Source: Pogona vitticeps (taxonomy: Eukaryota > Chordata > Lepidosauria > Squamata > Agamidae). From it: a DNA stretch of 64,000 nt. Positions 13,029 to 57,330 of this stretch are shown here, in pieces. The DNA is taken from positions 813,501-877,500 of the forward strand of contig NC_135795.1 of the NCBI RefSeq assembly GCF_051106095.1, given 5' to 3'. The notes under the pieces are model-generated. The model ran no database searches, was not told the DNA's origin, and saw only the letters and a program-made list of their open reading frames with translations. Within the stretch, counting starts at the first letter, position 1; every line of letters starts with the position of its first letter. Both the position numbers and the translations under genes were made by a program.

Positions 13029-14564
13029 TAGATGCATGGGACACCGAAGAGGGCAAAGCACCTACGAATAGCACAGGCATTAGGAGAGGTCCCAGCAGGC
13101 TGGATTCGTTGCCCCAGACTCTACGGAAGAGCACGTCTTCAGTCCTGCTGATTGTTTTCCCTCCCGGTCTCCAGCCCTGATTGGAAATGCCTGACTTAAA
13201 AATCTAATCTACAAGCAAATCAAGGCACACAGAGGTCCTTCAGGGCGGGTGGGGGGGAGGGTGTAGGGCTTCTCTTAGGGAGGGATCCTGGCAGGAAGAC
13301 AACCCTCTGGTTTTGCCAAAGGGTGTGTGCGTGTGCGTGCTCGTGTGAGGTCTTCTCCCCTCCATTTCAAAGGCTGCCCAGTCCAGCCCTGGTCGAAACA
13401 GAAAGGTCCAGAAGGAGGAACGAGATCAGGGGGCTTGAAGTGCGTCCGTCAAACAAGATAATTCAGCCTGGGTTGCCTCCCTAGTTTTGTTCCATTGGCA
13501 AGAGCCATCTCTCAGTTTGCATCTACAGGTATGAATTTCCCTATGCAAATTTATGTAAATCGGTGTCCTTCTTCATCATCCTTTTAGGTGATGCATGTCC
13601 CTCTTCATTGGGGCCACCAAAAGGTGGCTGTCTTCTCCTATCAACCTGGCATGGGTCTTTGGCTAGCAAACCATTCTGGATTTAAATGGTTTTAATTAGA
13701 ATTGTATCTCATCAGCCTACTGCTGCATGTGACTGTTGCTCTCCACCCCCCACCCCCACTTAAAGATAATTCGCTCTGTGATTATGGCTATGATTATTAC
13801 TACTGGAAGCTGCTCTGAGACCTTTAAGTAGAAATTCAGATGACATTCAATACCCTGATTTAGGTCTAAGCAACAGCAGATACAGTACATGGTACTGGCA
13901 AGAACGGAGGGGTCTACCTTTTCTGCAGAAAAATAGTTGTAATGTTAGGAGTTAAGTGGGAGGCCAGTAAAATGATGTTTCAAATTCCACACATTCTCTT
14001 CTTCCCACTATTTAAAAAAAAAAAAAAAACACAACAAGCCTGGAATTGTCTATTTTGCCACTGTTGTTTTCTTCCTACAATAACAGAGCGAGCCAGAGAG
14101 AGAGGAGAACCGATTCTCTGTATTTTTCTCCCTGTAGAGCAAGATGGAAAACAAGCGCGTTGCCCTCCCATTTCCACCGAGAAAGAGGAGTTTGGCCCCT
14201 ACGGCGATGGCTCCTTAAAGGCAGCCGCTCCTCGGCCCAGAGAGAGGCGCTTCGGGGCATCTGCAAGGCGGGTCCTGCATCTTGGAAGAAGGAGGAAGGG
14301 CACCAGGAACCCCACCAGGTCGGGCCAAGGGGGCGCACGAGGATGAGCCCAGCGAGGCAACGACGGCTGTGGGTGAAAGATGGGTCAGGACGAAAAAATG
14401 CCAGTAGAAAGGCTGGCGAGTGTGGCAAGCGTGGGATACTCCCACGTCCCCATGGAAGGAGAGAGGAGGGAGGGAGAGCTGCTTTTGAGCAGAGGAGAGA
14501 GAGGCTGGTGAGAGGATTCTTCATCATCCTCATCTGAAAACTGCAGAGCTTTGTAGGGGCCGTC

Positions 14565-14665
14565 CAGTCTGGTCCCTGTCAAGGAGGCACAGCAGGGGAA
14601 CCAAACGCCCGACCTCTGGCTCTCCGGCCAGAGAGGTCAAACCCCTGAGAGCTCTCCGGCCGTCC
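14565..14665 (-). mobile_element. tRNA-derived SINE, degraded minus-strand copy
   Basis: Reverse complement shows the same order as the copies near 41064 and 46190: a CTCTGGCC...AGAGCCAGAGGT A-box region, a tRNA-like B-box region, a G/C spacer, then ACCAGACTGGACGG. It is more diverged than those copies. Confidence 0.5.
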
Positions 14666-17223
14666 TTCAGCCTCCCTTCTCTGCCAAGCTCGGTGGCATC
14701 CTGACAACTCCAGGCTCCACCCTCCCTCCACCCATCCTCATTCAAAAACAGACATGTTCCTAATTAACTTTGGGGCCACGAGGGCGCCCCCAAACAGCTG
14801 GCGGGGCCACGTCGTGGTCGCTGGAGCAGAGCTGCCAGGGCTGCATGCTGGAGCTCACGGCCCTTCCAGCCCACCCTCACGGGGGAGGCCCACCCGTGGC
14901 CCACCTCTGGCCTTTGCTCAAGGGTGCTGCCTCGACCCTTGGGGACAAAACAAGGAGCCACAGGCCGGGGGGGGGAAGCTCCCTCAGAAAAGGGCCCCCC
15001 TGTCCTGCTCGGGGCTGCCGGCAGAGCTGAGCGTCTCTCAGCTTTTCCGTTTTCTGAAGGATGGGGGCCAGGAGCAAGAGAGCTGGCTTGGGGGGGGGAG
15101 TCTTCTTCACCCCAGCCAACATCTACTCTCACGTCACAAGGCAACCCCACGGAAACCCTGCGCTGAGCTAAGACCAAACAGAGGGTCAAAACCTAATCCT
15201 ATGGCGGGGGGGGCATGGTGGGGTGCAACGGTTTTGCAGGCTGATCCTCCAATGGCCTGTTCCTTTCCCTGGGGAGTCAACCCCAATGGAGATGGTCCCG
15301 AACAGCCATGAACCAGGGACCTGCCCCCCCTCCCGCCCCTTGGGCATCGCAGGCTGGCCTTCTCAGGGCGTGCTCCGTGCCTCTCCGTGCGCCCGCAGCC
15401 TCGGCACCTGGAACTCATGCACCAGCAAGAGGGGACCCACCGGCTCCCGCCCTGCAGGGCTGGTTTGTCTGAGCAGAGGTTGGCCAAAGCATACCCGCTG
15501 GTCGATGTGCCTTCATCCCCTCGGACCGGGACTCCCCATAAAGCTCCCGAGCCGGATCTCTGGCCCGCCTGGCACCCGGGTCCTCCCCTCGGTCTCCAGC
15601 GGCCTTCTTTGCTGCTGCAAGGCTGCCTGGCTGGGCAAGGGAGTGACGGGTCTCGGTCGCTGCCCTCCACCCCCCCCCAACAGACACAAAGCGAGGCTTC
15701 TCCCAAGGCTCTGGGCATCCTGCCCGCCGTGACCTCAGGCGGTCACATGGGCCACGGGCCAGAGTCACCCTTCCCCCCCCTCGGGTCTTGGGAAGGCCTG
15801 GCGGTTCCTCGGGCAGGGCAACCGTGGCAGGAGCCTCTGGCCAAGGCATGGGTGGCTGGCGCCTCAGCCAGGACCCCAGAGAGACCCAGCCTTGTCCACC
15901 CTGCCTCATGGGTGCTGGTCTTCCTTTCCTCTGCAAGAGGTCATCAGGGGCAGGATGGGTGCCACCAGGGCACAAAGCAAGGACCAAGCCCCTGATGAAT
16001 GGCAAGGGTCCCACGCCAGCCCCAGCTGGGTAAGGGTGCTTTTGGCGCCCACACGCACGAGCGCATGGGACTGCGTGCAGACGCCTCTGAGCACAGGAAA
16101 GGGAAGTTGCTCGGGAAGATCTCCTGCTCTCCAGGGGCAGAGAAGGCCTGGGTTCCACGCCTTCCTTTTTCGGCAACGCCTTGGAAGAACTCGATGAGGA
16201 TTCTCCCGGCCGGGACGGCAGCGCCTGCCCACGTTTCAGGGGCCACAGGCGTCTGTGCTGGTCCCTCAGGGGCGTTTTGTTGGTTCTTCCTTTTGCCTTC
16301 AGCCTGCTGGAACAGATCAGCCCACCCACTTGCCGGAAAACATTTTGCCCCTGAGCGAGCAAGGCGGCCAGCCCGTCGGTGCCTGTTAATGATCGCCAGC
16401 CTCAAGGCCGCCAAGCAGGGCAGCCTGTTCGTGAGAAACACTCCCCCCCACCCCTCCACCCTGACAGAAGGTGGCATTATCCACAACAGCCACGCATGCC
16501 ATCAGGGCCATTGGCACCGGGGGGGGGGGAGAGGGAGAGCCAATGTCCAGCAAGCGCCAGGTGCGAGACGAAAAGAGCCCAGCACGTTTCTGAGTAATGC
16601 GCTCATACTCCTGGCTGTGAGCAAAAGGGTGCAGCAGAGCACCGTCCGTGGTGAGGGACCTGCCCTTGATGCCCGAGATGGGCTAGTCTGTCTCTCCCCC
16701 TTCCTCTGCTGTCAGGTGACATGGAGAAAGGGCAGCTCTCCTCACGGGGCCGTCCCTTGAAGGTCAGCCTTGGACCGGGCATTCTGAACCATTTGTCTGG
16801 TTTGGTTTTGCTTGCTGTACGTCTCCTCCACATGGGAGCCCCGGGAAAAGCGCTGACGCCCCAACCCTTGGCCGGTGCCCTCTGGCTCAAGGCCTTCTAC
16901 CGGTTGTAGACTTAGGGAGATCTTTTCAACCCTAGGGACTAGGCCCTTGGCTATTAAAAAGCTGGCCCTTCCAAGAGCGGCGTTCTCCGCAATGCCAGGA
17001 TTTCTTGATCCTCTGTTTGTGCACAACAGCCAGGCACCCCCACCCACACCTGAGCCCCCAGCTTGCACGTGTCCGGTTAGGACCCTTCCTTTATGTCAAA
17101 TGGACTTTCCCAGAAATGCAAAGCTTCTCCTGATGCTTTGACTTGGATTGGAAACAGGAGGAGACAGTTATTCAAAGGAAGCAGTTTTGCACGGGGTAGC
17201 CTTTGTGTTTGTGGGGGGTGTTG

Positions 17224-17229
17224 TTTATT
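17224..17229 (-). terminator. GRID2IP: Candidate GRID2IP poly(A) signal
   Basis: The first AATAAA on the minus strand downstream of the GRID2IP stop, which would give a 3' UTR of about 1.2 kb. There is no supporting transcript evidence; intergenic AT content makes a chance match possible. Confidence 0.3.
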
Positions 17230-18459
17230 GTAGAGAAATACATAAATGAGGGAGGAGACACTGATCCAGGCATACACATATACATATATATACTGTATAT
17301 ATTTTTTCCTCAATAAGGGAACTTCTGTCTTGGAGAATCCTGGCAGCAGAATGGGAACTGAGGCTTCCGTGGGCCTCGCTGCCTGATTGATCACACAGTT
17401 ACCACCAGGGACAGCCGAAGGCATAAAACAGCCTCCAAAGATTGAAAGAACGGCCCTTTGGGGGCGATGCCAGCTGGAGGCCAGGTAGCCGGTCGGGAAT
17501 GGGGAGCAGACCAAGTGGGCCCAGCACCTGGCACTTGAAGCAGTGACGGCAAAACCTGTTTGGTGTTGGGGAAGGGCTGGCCTGGCCAGACCCGACGGGT
17601 TTTTAGAAAAGAAAAACGCAAGAAACCGCAAGAGGTGGTTGTTAATGCACTGGGTGGCGAATCTGTGCTTTCAGCCAAGGCCTCAGAGAAGCTGCTTTCT
17701 GGGGGGGGGGGCAGAGCTGCAGGGGCAGAATTGGTCCTTCTTCTTCAGAGCCCAAGGGGGGGGGGTGAGGTCCCAGTGGGACGGACCTTGGATCTCCAGC
17801 TAAGACAAACGGCAGGAGGGGAGCCTGGGAAGGGCCCTGACGGAGACGCTGGAAAGCAACCTGGGTTCCCGGACAAAACGGAGCAGGCGTTGGACTCCTC
17901 GTGAGGCAGCTCCTGGTATTTCAAGGGGAAACAGGCGGGCTCTCTCCTATGAAGGGGTTGGCCAAGCTTGAGTTGAGTTTGCCCCCCCCCCCCGAGCCTT
18001 CTAGGCTCTCCGAAACTACAGCCGACCAGGGCAGCCCTCAAAGATGGAAGGGCTTGTCAATCAAAACATCTGGAGAGCCCCACACGGCCCGGCCCGGCCT
18101 CTCTTCGCTTCTGGATACAACCAACGTCCAGGCCCTGCTCTGTCCTCAGGAGCGCCTGCCCTGAATGCAGCCGAGAAGAGCGCCCGCTGCTGGAGTGGGT
18201 TGGAGCAATCCAAGGTGCCAGAGCCTCGGAGTCCCAGGGGGTGAGCCCTTCTCAGGCCCCTCACACTGGGCCACGTGGAGCGATTGCAGGAGCATGCTCT
18301 TACAGCACCAGAACGGGCCCGATGCCCCTTCACAACTCACGGTGAAGCGCAAACCCTTTGTATGTACAGCCAGATGCAACCGGAAGCAACTGTGCTCTTG
18401 AGGAAGGGGGGGGGAGAGAGAAGGTTCCCCACCCAAGGCTGCTGTCCTGAGCCATCCGG

Positions 18460-50269
<31,810 letters not shown>

Positions 50270-52857
50270 GGTGGTAACTGGAAAAGAAGACAGGGAAGGA
50301 GCTGCACCTGAGACCGGTTCTCCTCTGCCCCCACCCCCACCGAAAGGGGAATATGGAGAAGGTGATCCATCCCAGAGCAGGAGGACCAAAGATCCAGGGA
50401 AAAGCCCTCTTCCTTTCTGGAGAAAACTGGAAGGGTCTCCAAAGCGATTCCTCCCTGCCCATTTAACTGTCTTTTGATCTTTGCTGGAAAATCTGCACCC
50501 AGCTTTTCAGCTGTTGCTGTTGTTTGATCTAACTTTTCCCTCTCTCAAGAGAACTCTTTGTTATTGCTTTTATTTATTCCACACACGGCATTCAGCATCT
50601 CTAGAAACACCAGCAAGTGGGAAAGTCTGCAAGAGATGGTGGAGGCGTTTGTGTCAGGGAAAACGTGCTCGGCTAAAAGCAGTCACAAATCACAGGCTGG
50701 TTCAGGGCTCTGGAATCCTTTCTTTCTGTGCCACCTCTCTGTTCTCCCTCACACCCATCCTGAAAAGCCACATGCCCCATGGCTTCTTCAGGTACCACTG
50801 CCCCAAAGCCACGAGACAGAGGCTGATGCCGTGTCAGCCTATCTGGTCCACCTCCAATATTTGCAAGGGGGTGCAAATCATAAGGACAGGGCTGTTGTCC
50901 GGGTGTTGCTACCTATGAAGGACGGGCACCTTGCAGAGTTCTCCGCTCCTCTCCCTCCTTCCCAATCTTCATCTTTACACCAGATTTGCATTTAGGATAG
51001 TGAGTTCCCCATCGCCAAAAAAGGGAGACCATGCTTTTCTCAGAGCACATCTGGAAGAGGATATGGGTTTGCATAAAATGGTGGGTGCTCATTTATGTGC
51101 ATGGATGCAAAGCCGGATACCTGGCTGGCACAAAAGGCCTTGGAGTTTTCTCTCTTCTCATTCTCTCCAGGTGTCACTGAGACAGAGCCACACCCGAAAC
51201 CCTGGAAAGCCATCCCTGGGCCTGTCGTCTGTGCTGGAGGGTCCAAAGGTCTCACTGAGCACAAGGCAGGTCATCACCCAGGGACTAGCACCCTCTCCCC
51301 TCCCCAGTTCCAGGGAAAACTTACAGAAATGGCTGGCCATTAGACTCTGCCTGAGGTCCTACCCGGGTCCCGGCCATTTCTCTGAAGGATCCAGAGCGCC
51401 TTCCCTTCTCTCCACCCTGGATCGTATCGGGCAGCTCTTCCTCCTCAAATGGAGCCAAAAAGGAGAGGCGCTACGGGTCCTTCTCTCAGGCAGACAATGC
51501 TGGCGGGACTCCAGTCCTGGGCCCACGGAGAGACTGAACACCCCAGAGCTCCTCCTGGTCTTGCATGCAGCCCGGCTCAGTCCCCGATGGGTGGTTCAAG
51601 AGATCTCCGTCCTCTTCTCCTCCAAACTGGAAAGTGTCCCCCCCCCTTTTCTGAGCAGTAACAGGAGCCGGTTCTTTTGAGAGAAAATATTTTTCCAGGA
51701 AAGCGAAACAAGTTGAGCCTTTGAGCTGCCGGCAAGGTCTGAAACCTGTCTGAGATTTGACAAGGGAGACTTCTAAGCGGAATTAGGACCTGTCAAGACC
51801 TAAACTGGATTAGAGGCTGGCTGGGGCGCCAGGCGAACAAATTGAAACAGACGCTAAGGCAGTGTGCAAGAGGCTCCCACCACGAGGAGAGAAAAGCAGC
51901 AGAAGGGTGCTAAGGAAGTGGCGGCGAGATGTCACCTCAAATATTAGAAGCAAAGGAGGCTCGAAAGACGGCTGATTTGGCTACCTTCTGAAGTTCAGGA
52001 GGACAAAGGTAGAGCCGGGAGCGTAAGGAGGGCTTCCTCCCCCCCCCCCAACTACAGGAGTTGATCCTGCAGGCTCTTTGCGATGCCCACTGAGTCCTTA
52101 GCGCCCATGTTGGAGGCCGCAAGGGGAAGGCCTCTGGTGAGATCAAACCAGAGGGCAGCCATGGCCAAGCGGTGGTGCCAGGCAGGAAGCAGAGAGGCAA
52201 CACATCCCAGAGGGAGGTGTGAAAACTAGCAAACGGCATGATTCCAAAAGAGAGGACGTTGGCACCTTTCATTCACTGACAACCCTCTCTAGGGGGCTTT
52301 GCTACTTGCGGGCTAGTGGTAGGAGAAGGTTGCTCGGTGTTCTGCCATGGACAATATACACTGGATGGGAATAATCGGCAGGAAGACAGGATCAGGGAGG
52401 GGGGAAGCCACTAACATGGATGCTTGGGCAGCCAACGTCCAGGAAAAAGAAGGCTCGTTTTGGGACAGCAAGGCAGGTGAAAAACAGCACCCATAAGCTA
52501 CCAGGGTCATCTCTGTCACCGGTGAGGTTTTTATCCCTTGCCGCCTTACCTACATGGCAGACGGGAATTAACCATCCCAGACCAGACCCTCTTGCTGGCC
52601 AGCAGTGCACACACACCACCTCCTCACACCAAGCCTACAAGCCTTGGTGCCAATTAGAAATGGGGTGGAGAGAGAAGCCCAGATTTAGGCTCCACCTCAC
52701 TTGAGCGCAAAACCAGAACTTCCTTCTCCTCTCTTGCTGCTCAGCGGGAGTCTTGTCTCTTTGCAAGGCAGCCCGGGGAAGCATCGCTGGTGTCCCCACG
52801 ACCCACAAATCTCTTGCCCAAGCAGAAGGTTGGCCCTTTTGTGCTATCGCCGAGGGA

Positions 52858-53040
52858 AGGGGCATAGCTCTGTGTTAGAGCCCCTGCTTTCCATCCAGAA
52901 GGCCCCGGGTTCAGCCCTTGGTATCTTCAGTCGGAAAAACTTCTGTCTCCCACCTTGGAGAGCAGCTGGCAGTCGGTGCCAACAAGCTGCCTTGAATCTC
53001 TTTATTGGGACTGAAGAACAGCTATAAATAAAGTGAATGA
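52858..53040 (+). mobile_element. tRNA-derived SINE, third family
   Basis: A-box-like TAGCTCTGTGTTAGAGC, then CCATCCAGAAGGCCCCGGGT with the B box GGGTTCAGCCC, then CCTTGGAGAGCAGCTGGCAG and GTGCCAACAAG, and a tail GAATGAATGGATG. The order matches a common squamate SINE in which the phrase GCATGCAGAAGGTCCCAGGT is typical. Upstream of GRID2IP. Confidence 0.68.
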
Positions 53041-55339
53041 ATGGATGCATGACAGTAGCGGGCCAGAAGGCGTTGGTGTCTGGCTCAGGGCGAGAGACAG
53101 CTCCCCCTGTTTCCTCTTTGGCTAATCTGGAGGCATCTCCCTGCCTGCTTGCAAACCACAGAAGCCAACGTTGGAGTTTATTTTTTAATTTTATTATTAT
53201 TATCCCTCTTTGGAGCCTCAATGGCCGGTCTAACTTCTCAGTAGCTCCTGAGAACTTTCACCATCAGGCATGCTGGTTGAAATACACAGGCTTTGCCTTC
53301 TGAAATATTAGGGCATGGAAGCCTGCCCTAAGCTCCCTGTTTTAGCGAAAAAGCTTTTCACGCTCATCAGATGCGCCAGCAGCCTTGGAACGAGACACGC
53401 CGGAGCGTTCCGATATTCATCCTTTGCTCATGTGACCTTTGGTGAAACTGACTCCCTGTCCCTTCTCGGGGATAAGTTTCAGCCTCTGTCTGCATCGTCC
53501 TTCTGATGTTTCAGAAACCTATAAATGCTGACCGTCAGTTATTTTCCTAACTCGTCCAGTTCCTGTCTCGAGATGGAAACGGCAAGCTCAGTCAAGTTCT
53601 GGGAGATGACCCTTTCCTTTCTGCATCCCTTCCCTTGACGAGAATTTTGTCTCGTCCGGTGTGTCTTTCCCGCCCCTCCTATGGATCGTTTTTTGAGCAA
53701 AGCTTACCTCTCCTGCGCGAGGCCTAGCCAGCGCCAGCAGTTCAGGGCGAAGTCCGCTGCCCACCTGAACCCTCGTGGCGGCTCGGGCGCTCCTGGATCA
53801 GTTACAGACCGGTGGGGCAAGTGCCTGAGTTTCTATGGCAAACTCTATCCAGGGACCGTAACTTAATAGGGCTGTCATTAGCAGGGCAACCTTACCAGGG
53901 ACCGGAGCGTGTGGCACGAGAGGGGACGTGTGGGGGACAAGAAAGAGTGATGCTGCAGGTACGGGGGCCACGAGGACGCCACCAAATCCCACAGAACTTT
54001 AAGCAACTTAAGAGATGATGATTTGGGGGTGAAGGGAATCTCCAGAGGTGGAACCGGCTTGCACATACTTGCTAGGAAGCTTTCCTTCCTCATAAAGTCA
54101 TTGTGGGTCTAAAGTATTCTTCATCGCCAGCCTTGAACCCTCCAGGCAGTCATGCTTGCCAGAGATGATGGGGGGGGGGGGGGAAACCTGGACAGCACGA
54201 GCTGGGAAAGTCAAAAGTTCAGAAGTACTGTGCCCCCCCCCCCCCCAGAAGATCTCTGTGGACTCTGGTGCTTCTTGGATGGAGAGGCAGTGACCGGTTC
54301 TAACCAGGAGGGTTCAAAGGCCCTGGCCTTTTCCTTGCCCCCTCCATCATCTGGGAGAGCCTTCAACTCTTCCACGTTCCCCCCCCCCGCCATGGGGACT
54401 GGGGGCCCACTTCCACAAGCCCATGCATCGCAAAACCCCCGGGTCTCATGACATGGGGGGGCCCACCCATCGCATGGCGTGCCCAATCCCTGCCATCCTC
54501 TGAAGGGCTCTGCGGGACGGCCTCCACACCCTGCCCTCTCAACTGTGTTCCCGAATTCTGGATCTTTGTGATCTCCGTGCACACCGTCCGCCTGGAACGC
54601 TCTCCCGGTGCCATGCGGCTGCCCGCCCTTCCCTTTTCTTCCCGTCGCATTGTTGCACAACCCAAAGAGTGCTTTTTGAGCTGTTGTGAAAGAACTGGAC
54701 GGTCTGTCGGCAAAACAGGGTCCCTGCTGCTAGCTTAACTGCCTTCGGCCTGATCCAGAGCAGCTCTGGAGCTGGTTGTGCAAGTTGTGGATTGTGAGAC
54801 AGGATTGTGCCTTAGGTTAGTAGCCTCACTTGGTCACAAAGCCACTCTCTCCCAATAGGAGATCTGTTTTATTTTATTTTTTTTCTGCACCTTTTCAAGC
54901 TCACCAATATCCTTTTCCTGGGAGACTCCCCAGAACACTCGGACGTGCCGTTCCAAGGATGGGCGTGCGTATTGTACTGATTATTAACGACGTCCGCTGG
55001 ATTGCTTTCTTGAAGGAGTCCCAAAGCGAAACCAGCTTGTTCCCCTGGGCACCACCACCACATCATCATCATCATCATTATCCTCCTGCGGGGGCAAAGG
55101 CCTCTCTCTGCTCCTGGCCTTCAGCATCCCTGCGAGGGGATGATGGGTTGTCTTTTTTTTTTTCATGACCTGAGCATGCCTTGGGTCCTTTCAAAGAGAA
55201 AGGCAGGGGCGAAAGCATTTTAAAGAAAGGAATGAAGATCAAATCCACGGGGGCATCCCCCCCCCCGGCAACTCCGGGATCCCAGCTCCTTGGGGATGGC
55301 AAAAGCCCCAGAGGCAGAGGGATCGGGTCCTCCCGCCTT

Positions 55340-55376
55340 CCTCCTCCTCCTCCTCCTCCTCCTCCTCCTCCTCCTC
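55340..55376. repeat. (CCT)n trinucleotide repeat
   Basis: About 12 CTC units; plus-strand pyrimidine, minus-strand GGA. Non-coding, about 2 kb upstream of the ZDHHC4 start. Confidence 0.92.
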
Positions 55377-55899
55377 GCACCCACACTCTCGCGCCCACCC
55401 AGCCAGAAGAGCAGCTTGGCAGCCCAGCCTTAAGCTCTTTTGTGCGGCCTCCGGGAGAGCTCAGGGGCTAAATCCAGCCTCCAGCGCTGGAAAGGGGCTT
55501 AAGTGGGGGGGGGGGGGAAGCCGCCCCCCCTCTCGCCTCCCCTCCCCCTCCCCTCCCGGGGGGGGGCTCCAATCCACTCCACGCCAGGCCAGAGAGAGAG
55601 AGAGAGAGACACGGGGGGGGGGCTAATCCCATTGCACCCCCCCACCGCCAGGGAATGATTGACAGATCCCCCGCCCCCCTGCCCCCCACAAGCAGCCCTT
55701 GGGAGCTGTTTTTGGGTGTGTGTCTGGGGGTGGGGGGGAGCAAGCCCACCGAGGGAGGCTTTAAATGTGTTTCCATGTTGATCTTTGCTGTCCTTTTAAT
55801 AGAAATCCTTGTTTAATTACTTTCAAACATGTGTATAACGGGACTTCCTGGGCTTTTAAAAATTTTTTATTTAATACTCTTTCGGGGGACGATGGGCTT

Positions 55900-56950
55900 T
55901 GTAGTCCCACCACTTCAGCCCGGGGCGGAAACTCTCCGCTGCCGCCCCCGCGCCTGAAGTCAAGAAAGAAGAAAGCGACCGGGCTGGCAGGCCAAAAAAA
56001 AGAAAAGAAAAAGAAAAGAAAAGAAAGCGTGGCTGTGACCCCGGGATTCTTTCCCCGGAACAAACCGCCCGAAAACTCCGGGGCAAAATCGGTGACGCCA
56101 TCGCGCAAGCCCGCCCCGCCTCCGCCGCTCTGCGCGCTGACGTCACAAAGGAACGCCCCCGCCCTTGGTCCCAGAGCCGGAGACTTCCGGCGCGCTAGGA
56201 GGTATCTCGTTCGCCGCTTCCGCTCTCCGGCTGCCTGCCCGTCATGACGACCCGCTCGCCTGGAGTCACGTGAGCTGGAGCGGCGTGGTCCCCGCGGGAG
56301 GGGTTGCTAGGTGACGGCACCTCCTCTTCCTCGCCGGGGGTGTGTGTGTGAAAAGGGAAGCGGGGAGCGGGGGCGGCTGCTGGGGACACAAACACACACC
56401 CCGGGCCTCGAGCGGGAAGCCGGGCCTCTGCCCCGAGGAGCCCTGCGGCGCCCGGGAGGTGCCCCCATGTCCTCTGGAGGGCCGCAGCCGGGCCCCCCCC
56501 GGCCCCTCTCGGGGAGCCCTGGCCGGGAACGGGGGGGTCCCAGAGCCCCCCCCACCTCCCTCCGGAGGTCTGCCTGCCCTTCTCCTCCTCCTCGGGTGGG
56601 GTGGGGGGAGAGACACACGACAGTTCAGTTATGGAGGGGGCGGCTTCCACCCCACCCCACCCCACACACACTCGGTTGACCGACTTAGGCAGGCCGGAGA
56701 GCCGAGCCAGCCTCTTGGGCCGCCTCCCGGATCCCCTCAGGATCGAACTCGGGCCGTGAGTGGAGTCTCGAGGGCAGGGCCGCCGCCGTTTCCCTGGTGG
56801 GGCCACAAAGGTTCGGGGGGGGGGGGCGAGAGGCTGGAGAGGCCGGGGACAAACTCGAAGCAATCTTTAAAGCCCACCCTCCCCTTCCCCAAACAAGTGT
56901 CAGGGTAAGGCCGGGAAGCCTTTGCCTGAGAGGCTCCCACCACCACCACC
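55900..56950 (+). promoter_or_regulatory. ZDHHC4: CpG-rich promoter region of ZDHHC4
   Basis: Dense CpG with stacked consensus sites: GC boxes near 56111 and 56155, CRE TGACGTCA at 56138-56145, an ETS site ACTTCCGG at 56183-56190, a palindromic E-box TCACGTGA at 56266-56273, and GTTGCTAGGTGAC near 56305, which resembles an RFX X-box. No TATA box is seen, as is usual for housekeeping promoters. The transcription start and the 5' UTR exon are not fixed; a donor-like CAGGGTAAGG lies near 56899. Confidence 0.65.
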
Positions 56951-56959
56951 ACCACCACC
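56938..56959. repeat. (CAC)n trinucleotide repeat
   Basis: Seven CAC units in the ZDHHC4 5' region. Confidence 0.9.
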
Positions 56960-57330
56960 CCCGCGACCCTTCTTAGTCATATCCAAGGGGAAAAGGGAGC
57001 CACCTCCAGGGCTCAGCTGGGTTTAGAGATCGCAGCCTTCCTCTCACAAACCCTTGTTTTCTCAAACACAGAAAGGGTCACGTCCACCACCGTTTTTTTA
57101 AAGCTCTGATGACTTAACTCGGCCCTGGACCCGGGCGACTGCTGCGTCTGAAGGAGCCCAGGCTCAAGAGCAGGACCTTGAAGTCGTATGACCTGCGGGT
57201 AGAGCTTTTCCTCATTTCCCGGATCTGGCTCCTGGTTGTTACAGGGACCCCTTTGGCTCGCCGAGGGATCGGATGACGCAGAGCCCGGCTCCTACCTGAC
57301 AAGGTGGTTGTGCCGTTTTTCCAGCTCAGG

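Larger units (their letters stand above)
9389..18459. other. Intergenic interval between SLC5A11 5' end and GRID2IP 3' end
   Basis: About 9 kb. It must contain the SLC5A11 promoter and 5' UTR and the GRID2IP 3' UTR, but no exon of either can be fixed by similarity. Long open frames here sit in GC-rich or low-complexity DNA, lack splice logic and match no family I recognise. Contents seen are microsatellites at 11843-11912 and 12977-13028, a SINE relic near 14565-14665, an AT-rich stretch near 11040-11400, and another near 13450-14040 that holds the octamer ATGCAAAT at 13543-13550. Confidence 0.6.
50278..55900. other. Upstream region of GRID2IP, shared with the ZDHHC4 promoter side
   Basis: Contains the GRID2IP promoter and at least one non-coding 5' exon (the first coding exon has an acceptor), neither of which I can place. 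Repeats seen are a SINE at 52858-53040, a G-run at 54170-54182, a CTC-type repeat at 55340-55376, and GC-rich low-complexity DNA at 55500-55740. No coding exon is recognised. Confidence 0.5.

Noticed and set aside
14754-15311. 185-codon plus-strand open frame
   Set aside because: Low-complexity Pro/Gly/Ala composition in GC-rich intergenic DNA, with an equally long frame on the opposite strand and no family match.
15415-16362. 315-codon minus-strand open frame
   Set aside because: GC-rich intergenic DNA with Arg/Gly/Pro/Ala-rich composition; overlapping frames of similar length occur on the other strand, as expected for chance.
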